Shown here: positions 1 to 13,090 of the stretch, piece after piece
Layout: the number at the start of each line of letters is the position of its first letter
Numbering within the stretch: position 1 is the stretch's first letter
DNA from: Oehlia diaphana
Lineage: Eukaryota; Glomeromycota; Glomeromycetes; Glomerales; Glomeraceae
NCBI GenBank assembly: GCA_003833135.1
Contig: QZLH01000207.1
Span: 57,533-121,532, forward strand
DNA: 64,000 nt
Direction of reading: 5' to 3'
The notes under the pieces: model-generated
The model's input: the letters and a program-made list of their open reading frames with translations, nothing else
What the model was told of the DNA's origin: nothing
Databases searched by the model: none
Program-made: the position numbers and the translations under genes

Positions 1-3000
1 ACAGCATGTGATTTTTAATATGGCAGTGATTCTATAAAGGTTACCTTTTTACTGTCACACTTCTATAAAATCACCAATTTTAGCGGAACCAATTAGGTGA
101 CTATACGGGAGTCAGACTGTAGTTTTATTTAGTTAGTATATTAAATATTGCCAAAATTTATATATAAATTTTACTTTATTATAGTATATACCAAAATTTA
201 CAAAAATTTGTATTTAAATTTATCTTATAATATCAGAAAACTACTTTAACTTTACCTTACAAATATAAAAACTTTTATTTATTGCATATAAAATTTTATT
301 TTAAATCTAATTTTTTTTTTTAATATAAATTTTACCTTATATTTCAGAAATCTCTATTAAAAGTAAGCAGAGTTCTGCTAAATATTAAATATATTTGCAA
401 TTATATAGATTATAAATTAATTCTTTACAAATTAGTTTTATTTTTTATATGCTTTTACTATAATAATAGTATAATCTTATATATAATATCATAATTATTA
501 TTTATATTTATATAGTTGTATAGTAGAATAATTTGAAGGAACTTTTAAAATAATTTATAGATAAATTAGTTAGTATACACATAAATACAAAAGCTTTTTA
601 ATCTTTATTTTATATTAATTAATTCTTTTTTTCATTATTTGCAGTACATTTGGTTAGCTTATTAAAGTTTATATATAAAGAAAATACAATAAAATTAACT
701 AAATTAAATCTTAATATTATTAATTATCAAATTACTTTTATATTAAAAAGTACCTTATATATACTCTATTAGATAACTATTTGGATTCAGTAAATAAAAA
801 CTGACTGGTATTAATCTATCTTAGTTAGAACATCTAATTCTTTACTTTTTATATCTATTGGAGTTTTATTGGATGTTTTATATATAAGGTTTACTATATT
901 GCTAAAAAAAATAAAGTGGTATTCTTATTGTATTCTGTATTATTATTATAAAATCACTAAAAATAAAAAATTTAATTAGTTAAATCCTTCTATAATTCCT
1001 ATCAACAGGATTTTCCACCTTAGCAAAATAGCAAATTAATCCAACTTAAAGCTGTATTCAGATCATAAAAGCTATTTAGATCTTTAGAATTTACAGACCA
1101 AGTTATAACAGAATGGGATTCTATTAGCAAAGCACTTCCACTTGTATTAATCAATTCTAAACCAAGTATTAAATAATATTTTCCTTTAATAATTATAAAC
1201 TATTCCTTTTCTTATGATAAAAAGTGCCACCTTAATTAAGTTTAAGGGTAATGAATTATTTAGTGCTAAAGGAAATTATTGCAGTTTTGTTTAATATTAA
1301 TAAAGTTCTTAGTGGATATATATGTATACTGAGTGGTAGCAGCAGATGATAATGCAAGAATTATGAAAATTTTGGCTTACATTATACTGTTCCTGGCCAG
1401 CATTGGGATGCTTAATTTCGGAAGTATATGGTATATTTAATTAGCAAATTTTACATATCAGATATATATTAATATTTACTATTTTTAAAAAGAAAAGATT
1501 GGACTAGTGTAAATAAAATAAATTAGTTAAAAAAAAAAAAAGAATAAACTAGATTAACGATTAAAAAAGTTAAATTTATATTTTTTTATAGTTTTTAGTA
1601 ATCAATAAATTTCGAATAACATTTGTCATAATTTTGGCATGACATGGGCTTTAGTGGATAATTAGGTATATTAATAAAACGCGTAATTCACTATGTATAG
1701 TAGTTTCATTAAATCCTAAATATTGAATCATTTGACATAAAATTATTCTTTAATTTCTAAAATTGTTTAAACTTACGATTTTAATTTAACCAAAACGATT
1801 TTTTTTAATTATAACACCCAAAATCGCCTAATGATATTTCAAGATGACAAACAAGTTTTGATATTTTATTATTTTATTTTATTTACATTATTTACATTTC
1901 ACCGGCTAAACAATCGGCCCAAAATTATAAAGATCATCACGTGCAATTAAAACATTAACCAATGAACGAACAAGATGAATAAATTTGTTTCAAGATTGTA
2001 CTTCTGTTTCAAAAAATCAAAAATGAAGAAAAAGTTTTTCATGTTTCTTTATTTGGATTAGTTCTATAAAACTACAAATGTTTCAATTTATTTTATATTA
2101 TATCGCGTCTAAAATTAGAAGAATTTTTTTCGGCTATGAACCTTTAAATGAGATAGTATAATGAAATTTTTTGAGCTGCGCCACTGAAATTCGGAACACT
2201 ATCATGCACAAATATTTCACCACATTAACCGTCACACTTTAATTATCCTAATTAATGCATTGGTGTGACCAATAAGTCTGTTGATTAAAAAAGCAATAAA
2301 AAACTTTCTTTAATTAGTATTATTGAAAAAGAAATCTACATTTGGAAACAATTGTTATCCGAAGATACGAAAATACTTTGTTATCTTACGTCATTCCGAA
2401 TAATTAATTTCTTTTTAAAGATTTAAATAAATACTATTTTTTCTTTCAGTTCAAAATAATTAATACAATATATTTAATCGATCTGACGAGTGACGATCAT
2501 TTAATTGTAATCTGAACACTAACATATAAAGTAATATAATTAAAAAGCCCCCCGCAATCGCCTTTTTTATATTATTTTATAACAGGGACACAGGGTTTTA
2601 CAGGTCACAGCCGTTTCGTGATAGTGTTTATAAATAACTAATCGAACGCCTGATACAAATTAAAATTAGTAAATATATCAAATATATGTATATATGTATA
2701 AAAAAAAAAGGAGGCTATGCACGCATATATAATATATAATATATATATTTTTTGTTAGAAAGCAATCTGCATTATAAATGAGTTAATATCCGTTCTTCTT
2801 TTCTTTGAATGGATAAAATCCACTAATAATACTTTGTTGTACAAATGAAAATGCGCCATTTTTTTGACGATTATTACCGGTTTTTACTTTACATCAAAAA
2901 AATATATACGATACCTATGCATTAAAAATTCTCCTGCATCTAAATATAAGTGAATTGCGCACAAAATATATTTAAAAGAAAATAAAATTTTAAAAAAATA

Positions 3001-3056
3001 AAAAATTCTTTTTATTTTCCTTTTCTTTTTTTTTTCTTTTCATTTCTTTTATAAAA
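1..3056. other. AT-rich intergenic region with transposon debris
   Basis: No open frame of convincing length or composition is present. Bases 1-115 resemble the right end of a DNA transposon, finishing near a gactgta-type terminus, but the left end lies outside the window. Around 1230-1430 there is a less AT-rich patch that may be an old transposase remnant, too decayed to name. The last 50 bases before the next gene are almost pure T/C, the usual look of a promoter in this genome. Confidence 0.5.
3008..3056 (+). promoter_or_regulatory. Pyrimidine-rich tract before the membrane-protein start
   Basis: A nearly uninterrupted run of T and C ends directly before the ATG at 3057. Similar CT-rich tracts precede the P450 and SYS1 starts in this window. 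Such tracts are common in fungal core promoters. No clear TATA box is needed to choose the start, because 3057 is the first ATG of a frame that opens with a hydrophobic signal sequence. Confidence 0.4.
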
Positions 3057-6000
3057 ATGCGAATATTACTAGGGAATTTTTTATTAATTTTTGCGATTAT
3101 CTTATGTTCATATACATTATATACAACAGCAGATATAAGAGTTCTTTCACATAATGAACAAATTGATTATGGACAAGCATTACCTCGTATATGGGATTCA
3201 CAATCATATGATGATGGTACAATGGTAGTAAGAATAGTTAGAAAAAATACAACAACATCAATTAATAATTATCTTTGTTTTTATGAAATGTTATCATTAA
3301 GAATTATTAGTCCAGACGGAACAGTGGTGGAAAAGGATTTAAAATTAGATATTCAACCACTTAATTATTGTGTTTTTCAAATGGTTAGCGGTGGTATATG
3401 GATGGAATTTATGAAATATCAATTAATTAGAAAGAATCAAATTTTCATTGCTTATTATAATGCAGCGGATATTAATAATCCTTCTACATATGTTGAATGG
3501 GGAATGGTAATTGATTATGATGGTAATGTATTAAGTCGAACAACTATAGGATTACCATTTATTGACAATACCTTGCAAATAGCTATACCAAGTGATGAAT
3601 TTATACTTAATATTAATAGAGAAAAAGGATTTATGAGATTTGGTAGAAGTCAAAGTAATAATATAGTTTGGCAACAATTTAGAGTTGAACCTGATGGAAC
3701 AATTACAAATTTAACTTTTGGAGAACTTCTTATTGCAGCTGAAACAGGTGCATCAGTTACAGCTATGCATACAGTTGACGAAGGTTACGCTATTGCTTTT
3801 GCAAATAGTACAACTGCTTTTAATGCAACTAATCCATTAATACCGCAAGGTCAATTATATATTTTACCTATTGGGTATAATCAAAATCCTGGTAATCCTT
3901 TATTGCTTTATCAAACTCCTATTCCAGATTTAGCTTTTGTTTCCTTAATTTGTAATGTCGCATTTGCTGGAGTTGGTCAAGTTTGTACTTTAACTGCTGT
4001 ACAAATGAATCCTGCCGGAACTTTACCAATTAATACTTTTTATATTAAAATTAATTTCTTATCTTCCGGTTCTGTTACATCTTTTCGCGTTATCAATAGA
4101 ATACTTCCTGTCGGAAATGCAAATATAGTATGGGTAGTAAATAGTTTACCTTTTGGTGGTTACCTTTTAACAAATACTTTTCCTAATGGTCCAGGATTTT
4201 TTATGTATGGATTTTTATTTGATGAAGATAATCCTGATCCTATTAATTGGGAATTTCCTGAACCTCAACCTATAGGCATAAAGGGTGTATATCAAATATT
4301 ACCAAATAATACTCTTTTAGTTTCTCAAGTTGAAACTAGTAATTCTTGGCAATTCCAAGTAATTGATTTACAAAAATTTGATGGAAATAGAGATAATGGT
4401 TATTCTAATTTAAATGTAGAATCAACTGTTCCTGCAATTAAAACTACTATAAATCCGAATATACAAAATATTACAATTAATTTTTATGATCCAGTAGAAT
4501 TATCTGACGGTTTATTGTCTATTTATCAATTAATTGATAATCAATCTTATTTACGTCAACGCATTTCTGAATCATCATGTAAATTGGAAAATGATGGTAA
4601 AACTGTTTATGCAAACATATTAGGAAGTACTTTTAGCGTATCTAATGGAAATTATTATATTAAGATGGACAATGGTTTTGTTGTAGATAAGTCATATAAA
4701 GAACCTTTATTAGGTATAAGAGAGAATGTTTGGAATTTTAATGTAGAGTCAAAAAAAGATCAATTTGCTCCTTCGACTACTGGTTTATTACGTTTGACCC
4801 CTGAGGGTACAAGATATTTTGATAGTTTATCTCAGGGACAACAAACCAATTTCTTTAATACTTTATTAAACGAGTTATCTAATGCTGTTCCCGTATCTCG
4901 TCCGCGTCTCACTAGTAATGAAAAAACTCAATTAGATCTTACTGTAAATGAAAAACAGTATTTAATTTCTATTGGTATTAAAGAAACTAATGATGACAAT
5001 GATTTAAGTGTTGTGACCGTTGTTACTAATATTAATACTATGGTTAAGAATAAAGAACAAACTCCAATTGGTAGTGGTCTTGCAACTCGGTATTTGGACG
5101 AAATATTTGGTTTCAATCCTTCACGTAAGTATGGGTGAGCGGTTTTATATCTTTAACTTAATATATACGCTATATGTTAATTATACATCTATATTTATAT
5201 AATAGCGAATTTGTGGGAAAAATATAAGTACAGGTTATTAGGCGTTTTTTTAATTATTGGACTTTTGATTGTCTTATTCTTATTCGCTCAAAGAAGAGAT
5301 AGCAATGTAGGTTATTTTAATGACTTTGACATTAAATTATGTAAATATATTGAATTTTTTTATATGCATATTTTTTAGGGTAATAACATTGCTATTTTAC
5401 AACTTGGTTTAATTATTTTCGATTTGGTTTTGGATGTTGCTTTTGTAAGTAGTAACGCAAGAGACGTTCCTGTACTTTATATACCAAGGTAAGATGATTC
5501 TGTAATTTCATTCGTTAATTTGTTGATTCAATTAATTATTCATTCTTATTAATCATACTTTTTTTTTTAAAAAAAAAAAGTGTCGTGTTTGTAACATTGC
5601 CAATAGGATTAAATACAATATTAGCTTTTTATATTATAACACAAGAAAATACAAGACCAAAATTTTTTCAATGGTTCACGAATCATGGAAAAGTTGCAAG
5701 CGTATTTACTGTATTAGCTGGTGCTGATATCGAAGCATTAAATATTTTACATTCAAATTTAGCCGGTTTTCCATTTTTCAGAGCTCCTTTTTCCGATGAA
5801 GCTAAATCAAAAATATTTTGGGGTGCTTGTATAAACATTTTTATTGAGGATATTCCTCAAGTAATCATTCAGGTATGAATTTATTTTATTTTTTAATCTT
5901 AAATGATATTATTTCAGGAGTTTCGCTAATATGTATTTTTTTTTTTTTTTTTCATTATAGATTTTATATAGAAAATATACTGTATCTTATGATAATATTA

Positions 6001-6410
6001 TTCCCTTACTTACATTAATTTCTTCAGCCGTAAATTTAACAATAAATATAATAGGTAGATTATATCAAGCAACAAACCGTTTGAGACATTCAAATAATTC
6101 ACAAGGATCTAATGATGATGATTCGGATGATTTTGGTGGTTTAGTAGCTACTTCAAGTGATGCAAGCAGTAATAAAAAAGATTTAGAAAAATTAGAAGAA
6201 GGTGAAAATGTCTCAAGAGAAATAGGTGATCCTGAATCTTCACAAAATTATTTGGGCGATGTACTAAAATTGGACAACAATGGTGAAAAATTGGGACTTG
6301 ATTCCGTATTAAATAAATCTTATAATGCTAGTAATGGTAATTTAGGTAATGATCAAAATAAGAATAAGGGTATGACTTTCCTGAAAAGGATGGTTAGTAG
6401 GAAAGAATAG
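3057..6410 (+). CDS. Large secreted-domain, multi-pass membrane protein (5 exons)
   Basis: I do not recognise a named family. Exons 3057-5124, 5206-5306, 5379-5488, 5581-5872 and 5961-6410 join in frame with GT-AG borders to about 1006 residues. Residues 1-26 are a signal peptide. The next roughly 660 residues form an extracellular, beta-rich, N-glycosylation-rich domain with repeated short hydrophobic strands, possibly a propeller-like fold (inference). Exon 2 encodes the first clear membrane helix (LLGVFLIIGLLIVLFLF). Exons 3-5 encode about four more helices, giving a membrane half with five or so spans. The tail is cytosolic, Ser/Asp/Asn-rich and ends in basic residues. The plan, a large ectodomain followed by a membrane bundle and acidic tail, suggests a surface sensor or adhesion-type receptor, but no motif proves this. 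Reading frame and splice sites look intact. Confidence 0.85.
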
Positions 6411-6768
6411 GATTTTATTTAATAGTAGTGATATTAAAATTAGTAATAACTAGAAAAATCAGCTAATATATATATATATATTATATATATTTAATACATC
6501 TATTTTTATTTTTTTATATAGTTTTATATTTTTTTTAACCAAAATTAGTTATATTTTTCCCCAAAAATAAATAAAATATTTTAATCCAAAAAATGATTTG
6601 TAATTAAATATATTATGTAATATAATGGTAAAGCACGTAATATCATTTGTATAATTGGTATAACAAAATAGAACACTATTATTGTATTAGTGTTTCATGA
6701 TATCTGTATATTGTATTATATAATTAATTAATTCTTTACTTTCTTTCTTTTCAATTCTCTCAAAGAAG
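6411..6768. other. Intergenic gap between membrane-protein gene and P450
   Basis: AT-rich spacer of 358 bases with TA dinucleotide runs near 6465-6490. It must hold the 3' end of the upstream gene and the promoter of the P450. The final 40 bases are a CT-rich tract. No other gene is seen. Confidence 0.5.
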
Positions 6769-8804
6769 ATGGAATTATCCACATTATTATTTACATTAAT
6801 TTCTGTTGTAATAGTTTATATTATCTTCACTCAACGTAAAAAATCACAATTTCCAAATAAATATATTTCTCTTCCAGGACCAAAACCACTTCCGATTATT
6901 GGAAATTTACATCAAATCAAGGATGTACCAATACAAAATTTTATTGATAGATTTTCTGAAGAATATGGACCAATATTTAAAGTTCATTATGGAGCGGAAA
7001 CTTGGATTATATTAAATGATTATGAGATTATAAGAGATTTGCTTGTGAAACGTGGTGCTATTTATTCCTCAAGACCCGTAAGTTTAATTTGGGAAAAAAA
7101 TCGTCAAATGTTGATCAATCGATAGTTCCAGGAGGGTAACGGGTCATTTCGCCGAGAGTCATTTCGCCGAAAGGTCGTTTCACCGAAATGTCCCTTAACC
7201 TTCCAGGAGAGAGCATTTGTTTGCAATATTAAGACATCATTTACTTTGTACATTAATTTATATTTGAATTTTTTTTTCAGTATAATGAAGCTATTACAGG
7301 AATTTATTCTAGTGGTGGAAAAGCTATAGGATTTTCTCCGGTACGTAAATTATTTATAAATTGAGTATATACTATACATTATGATACGTGTATCTGATAT
7401 AAAAAAATTTTGTAGTACGGAAAATATTGGAGAGCTATGCGTGCAGTAGCACATCAAGCACTTACTCAAAAGGTTGTCGATAATAATTATCGTAATATTA
7501 TTCACACAGAAGTAAAAGATCTCATGATAAAATTTTTCAATCATTCTTCAAAAGTTTTTGATCCAACCGATGATATGAGATCAAGTTTAATAGATTTACT
7601 TGCTACTATATCTTATGGGCAAAAATCCGAAAAATTATCACAACAAATAAAACAAATGTTTATCGGATTTGTTCAAGTCTTAAATCCAGGAAATTCTTAT
7701 TTTGAAATGTTTCCATGGATAAAATATATTCCATTTATAGATAAAATATTGTATTCCTACGCTTATAAGGCAAAATATTTACTTGATGATATGTCTAAAC
7801 AATTATTAAAAGATTTGCGTCAAAGACTTAAAGAAAATGATGGGGAAGAAAATAGTTTTGCTGCTCATGTATTAAAGAATATGAATATTTCTACTGATAT
7901 TGCTACAAAACCTTATGAAGATTCTTTGGAAAATGATGATGATGATTCAAAAAAAAATTTTGTTTTTGATGAAATGGATTTTATGGGTCTGAATAATGCT
8001 TTTTTAGTCGCTGGTACAGGTACTACAGTTGCTGCTTTACGTTGGATCTGGGTATGTATCTTTCTTTTCTTTCGATATCAAAATAATGGATTTTCATGTT
8101 ATATAAATATTTACAAAAAAAAATAGGCTCTTCTTGTAAATCATCCCGAAGTGCAACGAAAGATTCAAAAAGAATTGGATGAATGTCTTCAAGGAAATCG
8201 GTTTCCAACTCCTGAAGATGATTCAAATTTACCTTACCTTCTTGCAACCATTAAAGAAAGCTTCAGATTCAGGTAAGGAAATTTTTTCATTTTTTTTTTT
8301 TAAAAAAAAAAAAAAATTTGCGAGATGAATTATAAATGTTCTTTACTTTTTATTAGGCCAGCAGTAAATTTATTATTGAAACATTCAACAACAAAAGATG
8401 ATATATATAGAGGTTATTACATTCCAGAAAAATCCGTCATAATTGCAAGTTATAAATCTGCTCATACAAGTGAAAAACTTTTCGAACGTCCAAATGAATT
8501 TTATCCTGAACATTATCTTGATGAAAATGGAAAACTTAAAAAATATGATGAATTAAGAGATCCTTGGACTTTTGGCAGAGGAAGAAGGATTTGTGTAGGT
8601 CTACATCTTGCTGAAAGAAATTTAATTACAACTGTTGGTTATGTACTTACTTTATTTAATATCGAAAATGATGTTGATCCAATTACTCAAAAACCTATTA
8701 AATTGGATTTAAATTATGTTGAAAATAAATTTCCTAAACCTTACAAATTAAGATTTGTTCCTAGACCTGGTGTTACAATCGAGAAGATCATGCAAATGAA
8801 ATGA
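6769..8804 (+). CDS. Cytochrome P450 monooxygenase (5 exons)
   Basis: Exons 6769-7077, 7281-7340, 7416-8051, 8127-8272 and 8357-8804 join in frame to 532 residues, a normal length for a microsomal P450. The order of landmarks is complete: an N-terminal membrane anchor (residues 1-21), a proline hinge (LPGPKPLPIIGN), the C-helix WRAMR, an I-helix segment AGTGTT, the ExxR motif in KESFR, and the haem loop FGRGRRICVG with its cysteine ligand. The family inserts one oxygen atom into a lipophilic substrate using electrons from a reductase at the endoplasmic reticulum; the substrate cannot be read from sequence. The I-helix lacks the acidic residue usual before the conserved Thr (AGxD/ET). Intron 1 carries a 67-bp MITE. 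All exons are open, so the gene is probably functional. Confidence 0.93.
7126..7208. mobile_element. 67-bp MITE with 8-bp target duplication in P450 intron 1
   Basis: The direct repeat ttccagga occurs at 7126-7133 and 7201-7208 and flanks a 67-bp insert (7134-7200). The insert ends are imperfectly inverted (gggtaacggg against tcccttaacc). Its core is three near-copies of a unit around gtcatttcgccga. An 8-bp duplication fits hAT-type insertion. It lies wholly inside the intron and leaves both splice sites untouched. Confidence 0.7.
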
Positions 8805-10659
8805 TTTTGTGATAATCATAGATTTAAATAATAATACTTAGAGCTTATTCTTATTAGTAGTATGCAAAGTAGTATGCAAATGTTTTATTAATACTATAAA
8901 ATATAAATCTATGACATTTTAGATATTTTAGAAGTAAAATGTTTCTAGTATTACAATTCTTAATAAACTTAAATATAACTTTTGAGGTTTAAAATATTAT
9001 AATTTGATAATAATACATTTATAATTTGTTGATTAAATTACAATTAATACCATTTTGATACTGCTAACTTTATTGTCAATTTATATAAAATTTAATATAA
9101 AGTTTTAAAATATAGTTATTTATAAAACATTTTTTGCATGTTTAAATATATTTAATATATTTATAAATAACTAATAAAAATTCATTAACAGGTTAATATA
9201 TACAGTATATACTGTATATAAGTTATATCTAATAATAATTAAAATACTGGCAAAAATTTAAAAAGAAAAAGAAAAACTATAAATATTAATTATTTGATAT
9301 TAATATAATAAATTGTATTGAATAAATCATTTATTTAGTACTTTATGCTATAGTGATATTAAATTGTTTTAAATATAAAATATCTAGAATAAAAAGAAGA
9401 CAAAAAGTAATAGAAGAATTCTTTCTAGAATTTAATAGATATTTTTCACCAAACTTTCAAATAAAAAATAAATAATTATTATTTTTTATTAATTAGATAG
9501 AAATATTAAAATATAACTTATAGCTAATATTAATAACTAATTTAGTTATTAGTTTATGTATCAGAAGTATAGATTACTACTTGTTTAGTCTAAAAACTTT
9601 ATAGTACTAAAAAAATGCAATCTATTTGATCTATTTGTTAATAGAATTACAAATTACCTGTTAAGCGCTAACTCAATTTGCTATTTCATCAATTCAAATA
9701 AATGATTAGACGTAATTTTAATTTAAAATTGACCAGTTTATATTTACTGATTTTATATATAAAAAAACCTGATAAAAAAAATGATTTAGTTAATTGCATA
9801 TTTAATATTATTTGAAATTAATTGAAAATACATTTAAAATTATAATTTTTATTATTTACATATATAATATTTTTATAATAAGCTCTTTATTTATTATAAA
9901 CTAATATTACTTATAAATTGATAAAACTTTAATTTTATTATAATTTTATAGTAAAAAATTTTTAAAAAATAATTAATTTTTAATATTAATTAATATATTA
10001 AGATATATTGAAAATAAATTTATTATTTTTTTTTAAAGAATTTTAATTATAACTATAATGGTAAGACTATTTTAGTATTAGTATTAATTGAGTTAAATTA
10101 TAGTGTTTTGCATAAATTAATTCGTAACATAGTGTAATTCTAATTACTTTCAAAAAATAAAAATGTATTTTACAAATAACTTTTGATCTAGCAGTCTGAT
10201 TTTAATAATTTTTTTTTATTTTAATCAAGACAATAAAAGCTATTAATTAAAAAAAAATTATTAAAATTAGATCATTAAATCCTGAGATGATTATTTTTAG
10301 AGGTTAAATTGAGTTTAAATTGAGTTTGAATCAAATCAAATTTTAGAGAAAAATTTGATTCATGTAAAACATTAGACTTAAATCCCAGCATATTATATTT
10401 TTACAGAAAGAAACAGTTATTACTAATAAAATAGACTAAACTCTACAGTTCTATATATGAGAATTAGAATCTACTATCATTATCATATATTCTAGACTAT
10501 TATCAAGATAATAATCAATCAGTTTTACATGTAAAATGACCTTCCAGTTAATCTAATAATAAGAATGCTGTTAATTCTTTTATTTATCATATTAGATATA
10601 ATTTATAAGTTTTATTCAAAGGTTATTATAGTTTACAATTATTAAACACTGACCTGAAT
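8805..10659. other. AT-rich intergenic DNA, no gene seen
   Basis: About 1.85 kb of very AT-rich sequence with frequent stops in all frames. No transposon ends or clear repeats could be defined. Confidence 0.5.
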
Positions 10660-11460
10660 GTTAAAAAACAGCTTTAAACTTTATTTTTATATTTTTTTTA
10701 TTTAATAAATAGTATTAATATTTATCTTTTTATTTTTTTTAAATTTTAGATATCAAGAAACAGCTTTGGACTTCATTTTTATGTTTTTTTATTTAATAAA
10801 TAATATTAATATTCATTTTTTCATTTTATTTTAAGTTCAAAAGCCAAAAATAGCTTTAGATTTTACTTTGAAGATAAAATCTTCAAAAAATTTTTAATCA
10901 TTTTATTAATAAATGTTAACTAACATTCATATTTTTTTAGATAAAATATGTTAAAAATAAGTTCTAAACTTTTATATTGAAGGTAAAAGTATGTAAAATC
11001 TTTAAAAAAATTTTTTTTTTTAATTAATTTATTGATGAATATTAACTAACATTTATACTTTTTTTTTAAGTAAAGAAAACTAAAAATAAGTTTTGACCTT
11101 CTATATTAAAAGTAAAGTCTTCAAAATTATTTTTTTTTTGTATTTTTATTTTGCTATATTCATATTTTTTTTAGTTAAAAAAGCTGAATGGATTTCCATA
11201 TCAAAGGTAAAATCTTTAAAAAAATTATTTTATTTTATATTTTATTTAATGAATATTAATTAACATTTATATTTTTTTGTAGATAAAGAAAATCAAATGG
11301 ACTCTTATATTAAAATTCAAAGGTAAAACTTTTAATTTTTTTTAATTAATTTTATTAACAATTATTAATTAATATTTATACTTCTTTTTTTTTAGATAAA
11401 AAAAGCTAAAATGAGTTCTGGACTCTATCAAAAATGAAACTTTAAAAATTTATATAATAA
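10660..11460 (+). repeat. Degenerate tandem array of about 100-bp units with exon-like cores
   Basis: Roughly seven units share a plan: a T-rich stretch ending in TTTAG or TTAAG, a 30-45-nt less T-rich core, then a GTAAAA/GTAAAG-like donor and an AT-rich body. Examples of cores are 10941-10982, 11175-11206 and 11283-11322, each preceded by AG and followed by GT. The bodies share a segment around ttaactaacatt. This looks like a tandemly amplified exon-intron unit. A single similar core occurs at 14193-14235. The cores do not keep one frame, so coding is doubtful. The array at 55.1-56.6 kb has the same architecture. Confidence 0.6.
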
Positions 11461-12340
11461 AATATTTTCTAATATTTTATTTTTATATCTTGTAAAATAT
11501 GGCATTACTTTAAACACTTTTAAACAAAATTTTAAAGATAAACTTTAAAATTCTGTTTTTTTGTTTTTATTTAAACAAAATAGTATTACTAATAGAAATT
11601 TTACTTTTATATAAAACCTTATCTAAAATTTGCTTAAATTTTATTAGTTAATTAATTAAAAAGAAAAAAATTATATAATGTAAGAAAATTTCTAATTATC
11701 ACCACAGGTGATTTCACCAGTATAAATAAATCACATGATCATGCTGCAATAATCGCAGTATCACAGTAAATTTTATTTTTTATTAATAAATTACAATTGA
11801 CTAATTCTAATAACTAACTAAATACAATATTAATTTCTTTCACTAAGAATCTTTTACAATTATGTAAATTATGACCTAAAACCTAACTCCTATTATTTCC
11901 ATTATTATTATTTCTGGAATACGTTCTAACTTCAAATCAGCAATCATTTTTTGCTTCTTATTTTTATTTGCAGTTTTACCTTCACTAAGATATCGATTTG
12001 AAGGACATCTATGTTTTCTTAAAGTTACTGAATTAGAATAAACAATATTAGATTCATCATTTCTTTAATGATTGTTACTATTCTTTTTATCAATAGTTTA
12101 GTCCTTTTGAAGTAATTCTTGCTATTTTCATCTATTAACATTTGAAAATTCAATAATCACTTAATTTTGTACATTTGTAATCATAAGTTGGAGAAAGTTT
12201 ATGGTCCTCATAATTATCTTCACGTAAACTTTTCTTATAATCATAATCTGCATTATCAATCTAAATAAAATATGAAAAGCAAGAAAGTATTAGTGATATC
12301 TATGATATCTAACAAAGAATTTATACAATAATCTATACCC
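11461..12340. other. Intergenic DNA with a possible minus-strand coding remnant
   Basis: Between about 11900 and 12060 the minus strand reads as a short open stretch rich in Arg/Lys (for example NRYLSEGKTANKNKKQK). It resembles the basic C-terminal parts of transposases in such genomes, but it is too short to assign. The rest is AT-rich and shows nothing else. Confidence 0.3.
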
Positions 12341-12745
12341 TAATCCACACTCTAATCCATACCTTAATCCATCCATATCCTAATCCATACCCTAATCCTT
12401 ACCCTAATCCTTACCTTAATACTTACCCTAATTCTTACCCTAATTCTTACCCTAATTCTTACCCTAATTCTTACCCTAATTCTTACCCTAATTCTTACCC
12501 TAATTTTTACCCTAATTCTTACCCTAATTCTTACCCTAATTCTTACCCTAATTCTTACCCTAATTCTTACCCTAATTCTTACCCTAATCCTTACCTAATC
12601 CACACCCTAATTCATACCCTAATTCATACCCTAATCCACATCCTAATCTATACCCTCTAATCCATATTTTAATCCTTACTCTAATCCATATCCTAATCCT
12701 TACTCTAATTCATACCCTAATCCTTACCCTAAGTTCTTCATTTAA
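12341..12745 (+). repeat. Telomere-like 12-bp minisatellite
   Basis: A tandem array of the 12-mer ttaccctaattc, nearly perfect from about 12420 to 12600 and more variable (ccataccctaat, ccttaccctaat) at both edges. Each unit contains CCCTAA, the core of the common fungal telomere repeat TTAGGG on the opposite strand, but the unit is 12 bases, not 6. It lies inside the window with genes on both sides, so it is interstitial. Confidence 0.85.
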
Positions 12746-13090
12746 TTTCATGCTTTTTTTACTCTATTGTTAACCTTTTCATCTCATTTGGACTTAAATG
12801 ATACTCAACTCTTGTTTTCTATAGAGAAATCCTTCTTCCAAAGCATATCATTCCAGATGACCTTCTAGTTCTTTCCATGTCTGAAATTTTGCACCTACAA
12901 CCAACATAATATAAAGTTCATTTTTCTCATCATTACATATTCACAACAGTCTATTAAAATATATAATGAAAGAAAAGGAGGTAAGTTGACGAAAAAGAAA
13001 AAAAAAACTAAAAAAAGGCAATTCGTAAGAAAAAAAGTTTAATAGTTTAATCAAATGACATCATAATAATAATTCACATGATCTGTTTCA
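12746..13090. other. Short intergenic stretch after the minisatellite
   Basis: AT-rich, A-run containing sequence with no gene. It may hold 5' parts of the decayed transposase whose tail follows, but no frame can be traced. Confidence 0.35.

Noticed and set aside
4928..5202. Small frames overlapping the end of exon 1 of the 3057 gene
   Set aside because: They are shadows of the coding exon and its first intron.
7437..8126. P450 exon 3 reading on past 8051 as one frame
   Set aside because: The extra residues are low-complexity, while splicing at 8051/8127 gives the expected continuation with the ExxR motif.
12341..12745. A chromosome end
   Set aside because: Genes and transposons continue on both sides and the unit is 12 bp, so it is an interstitial minisatellite.
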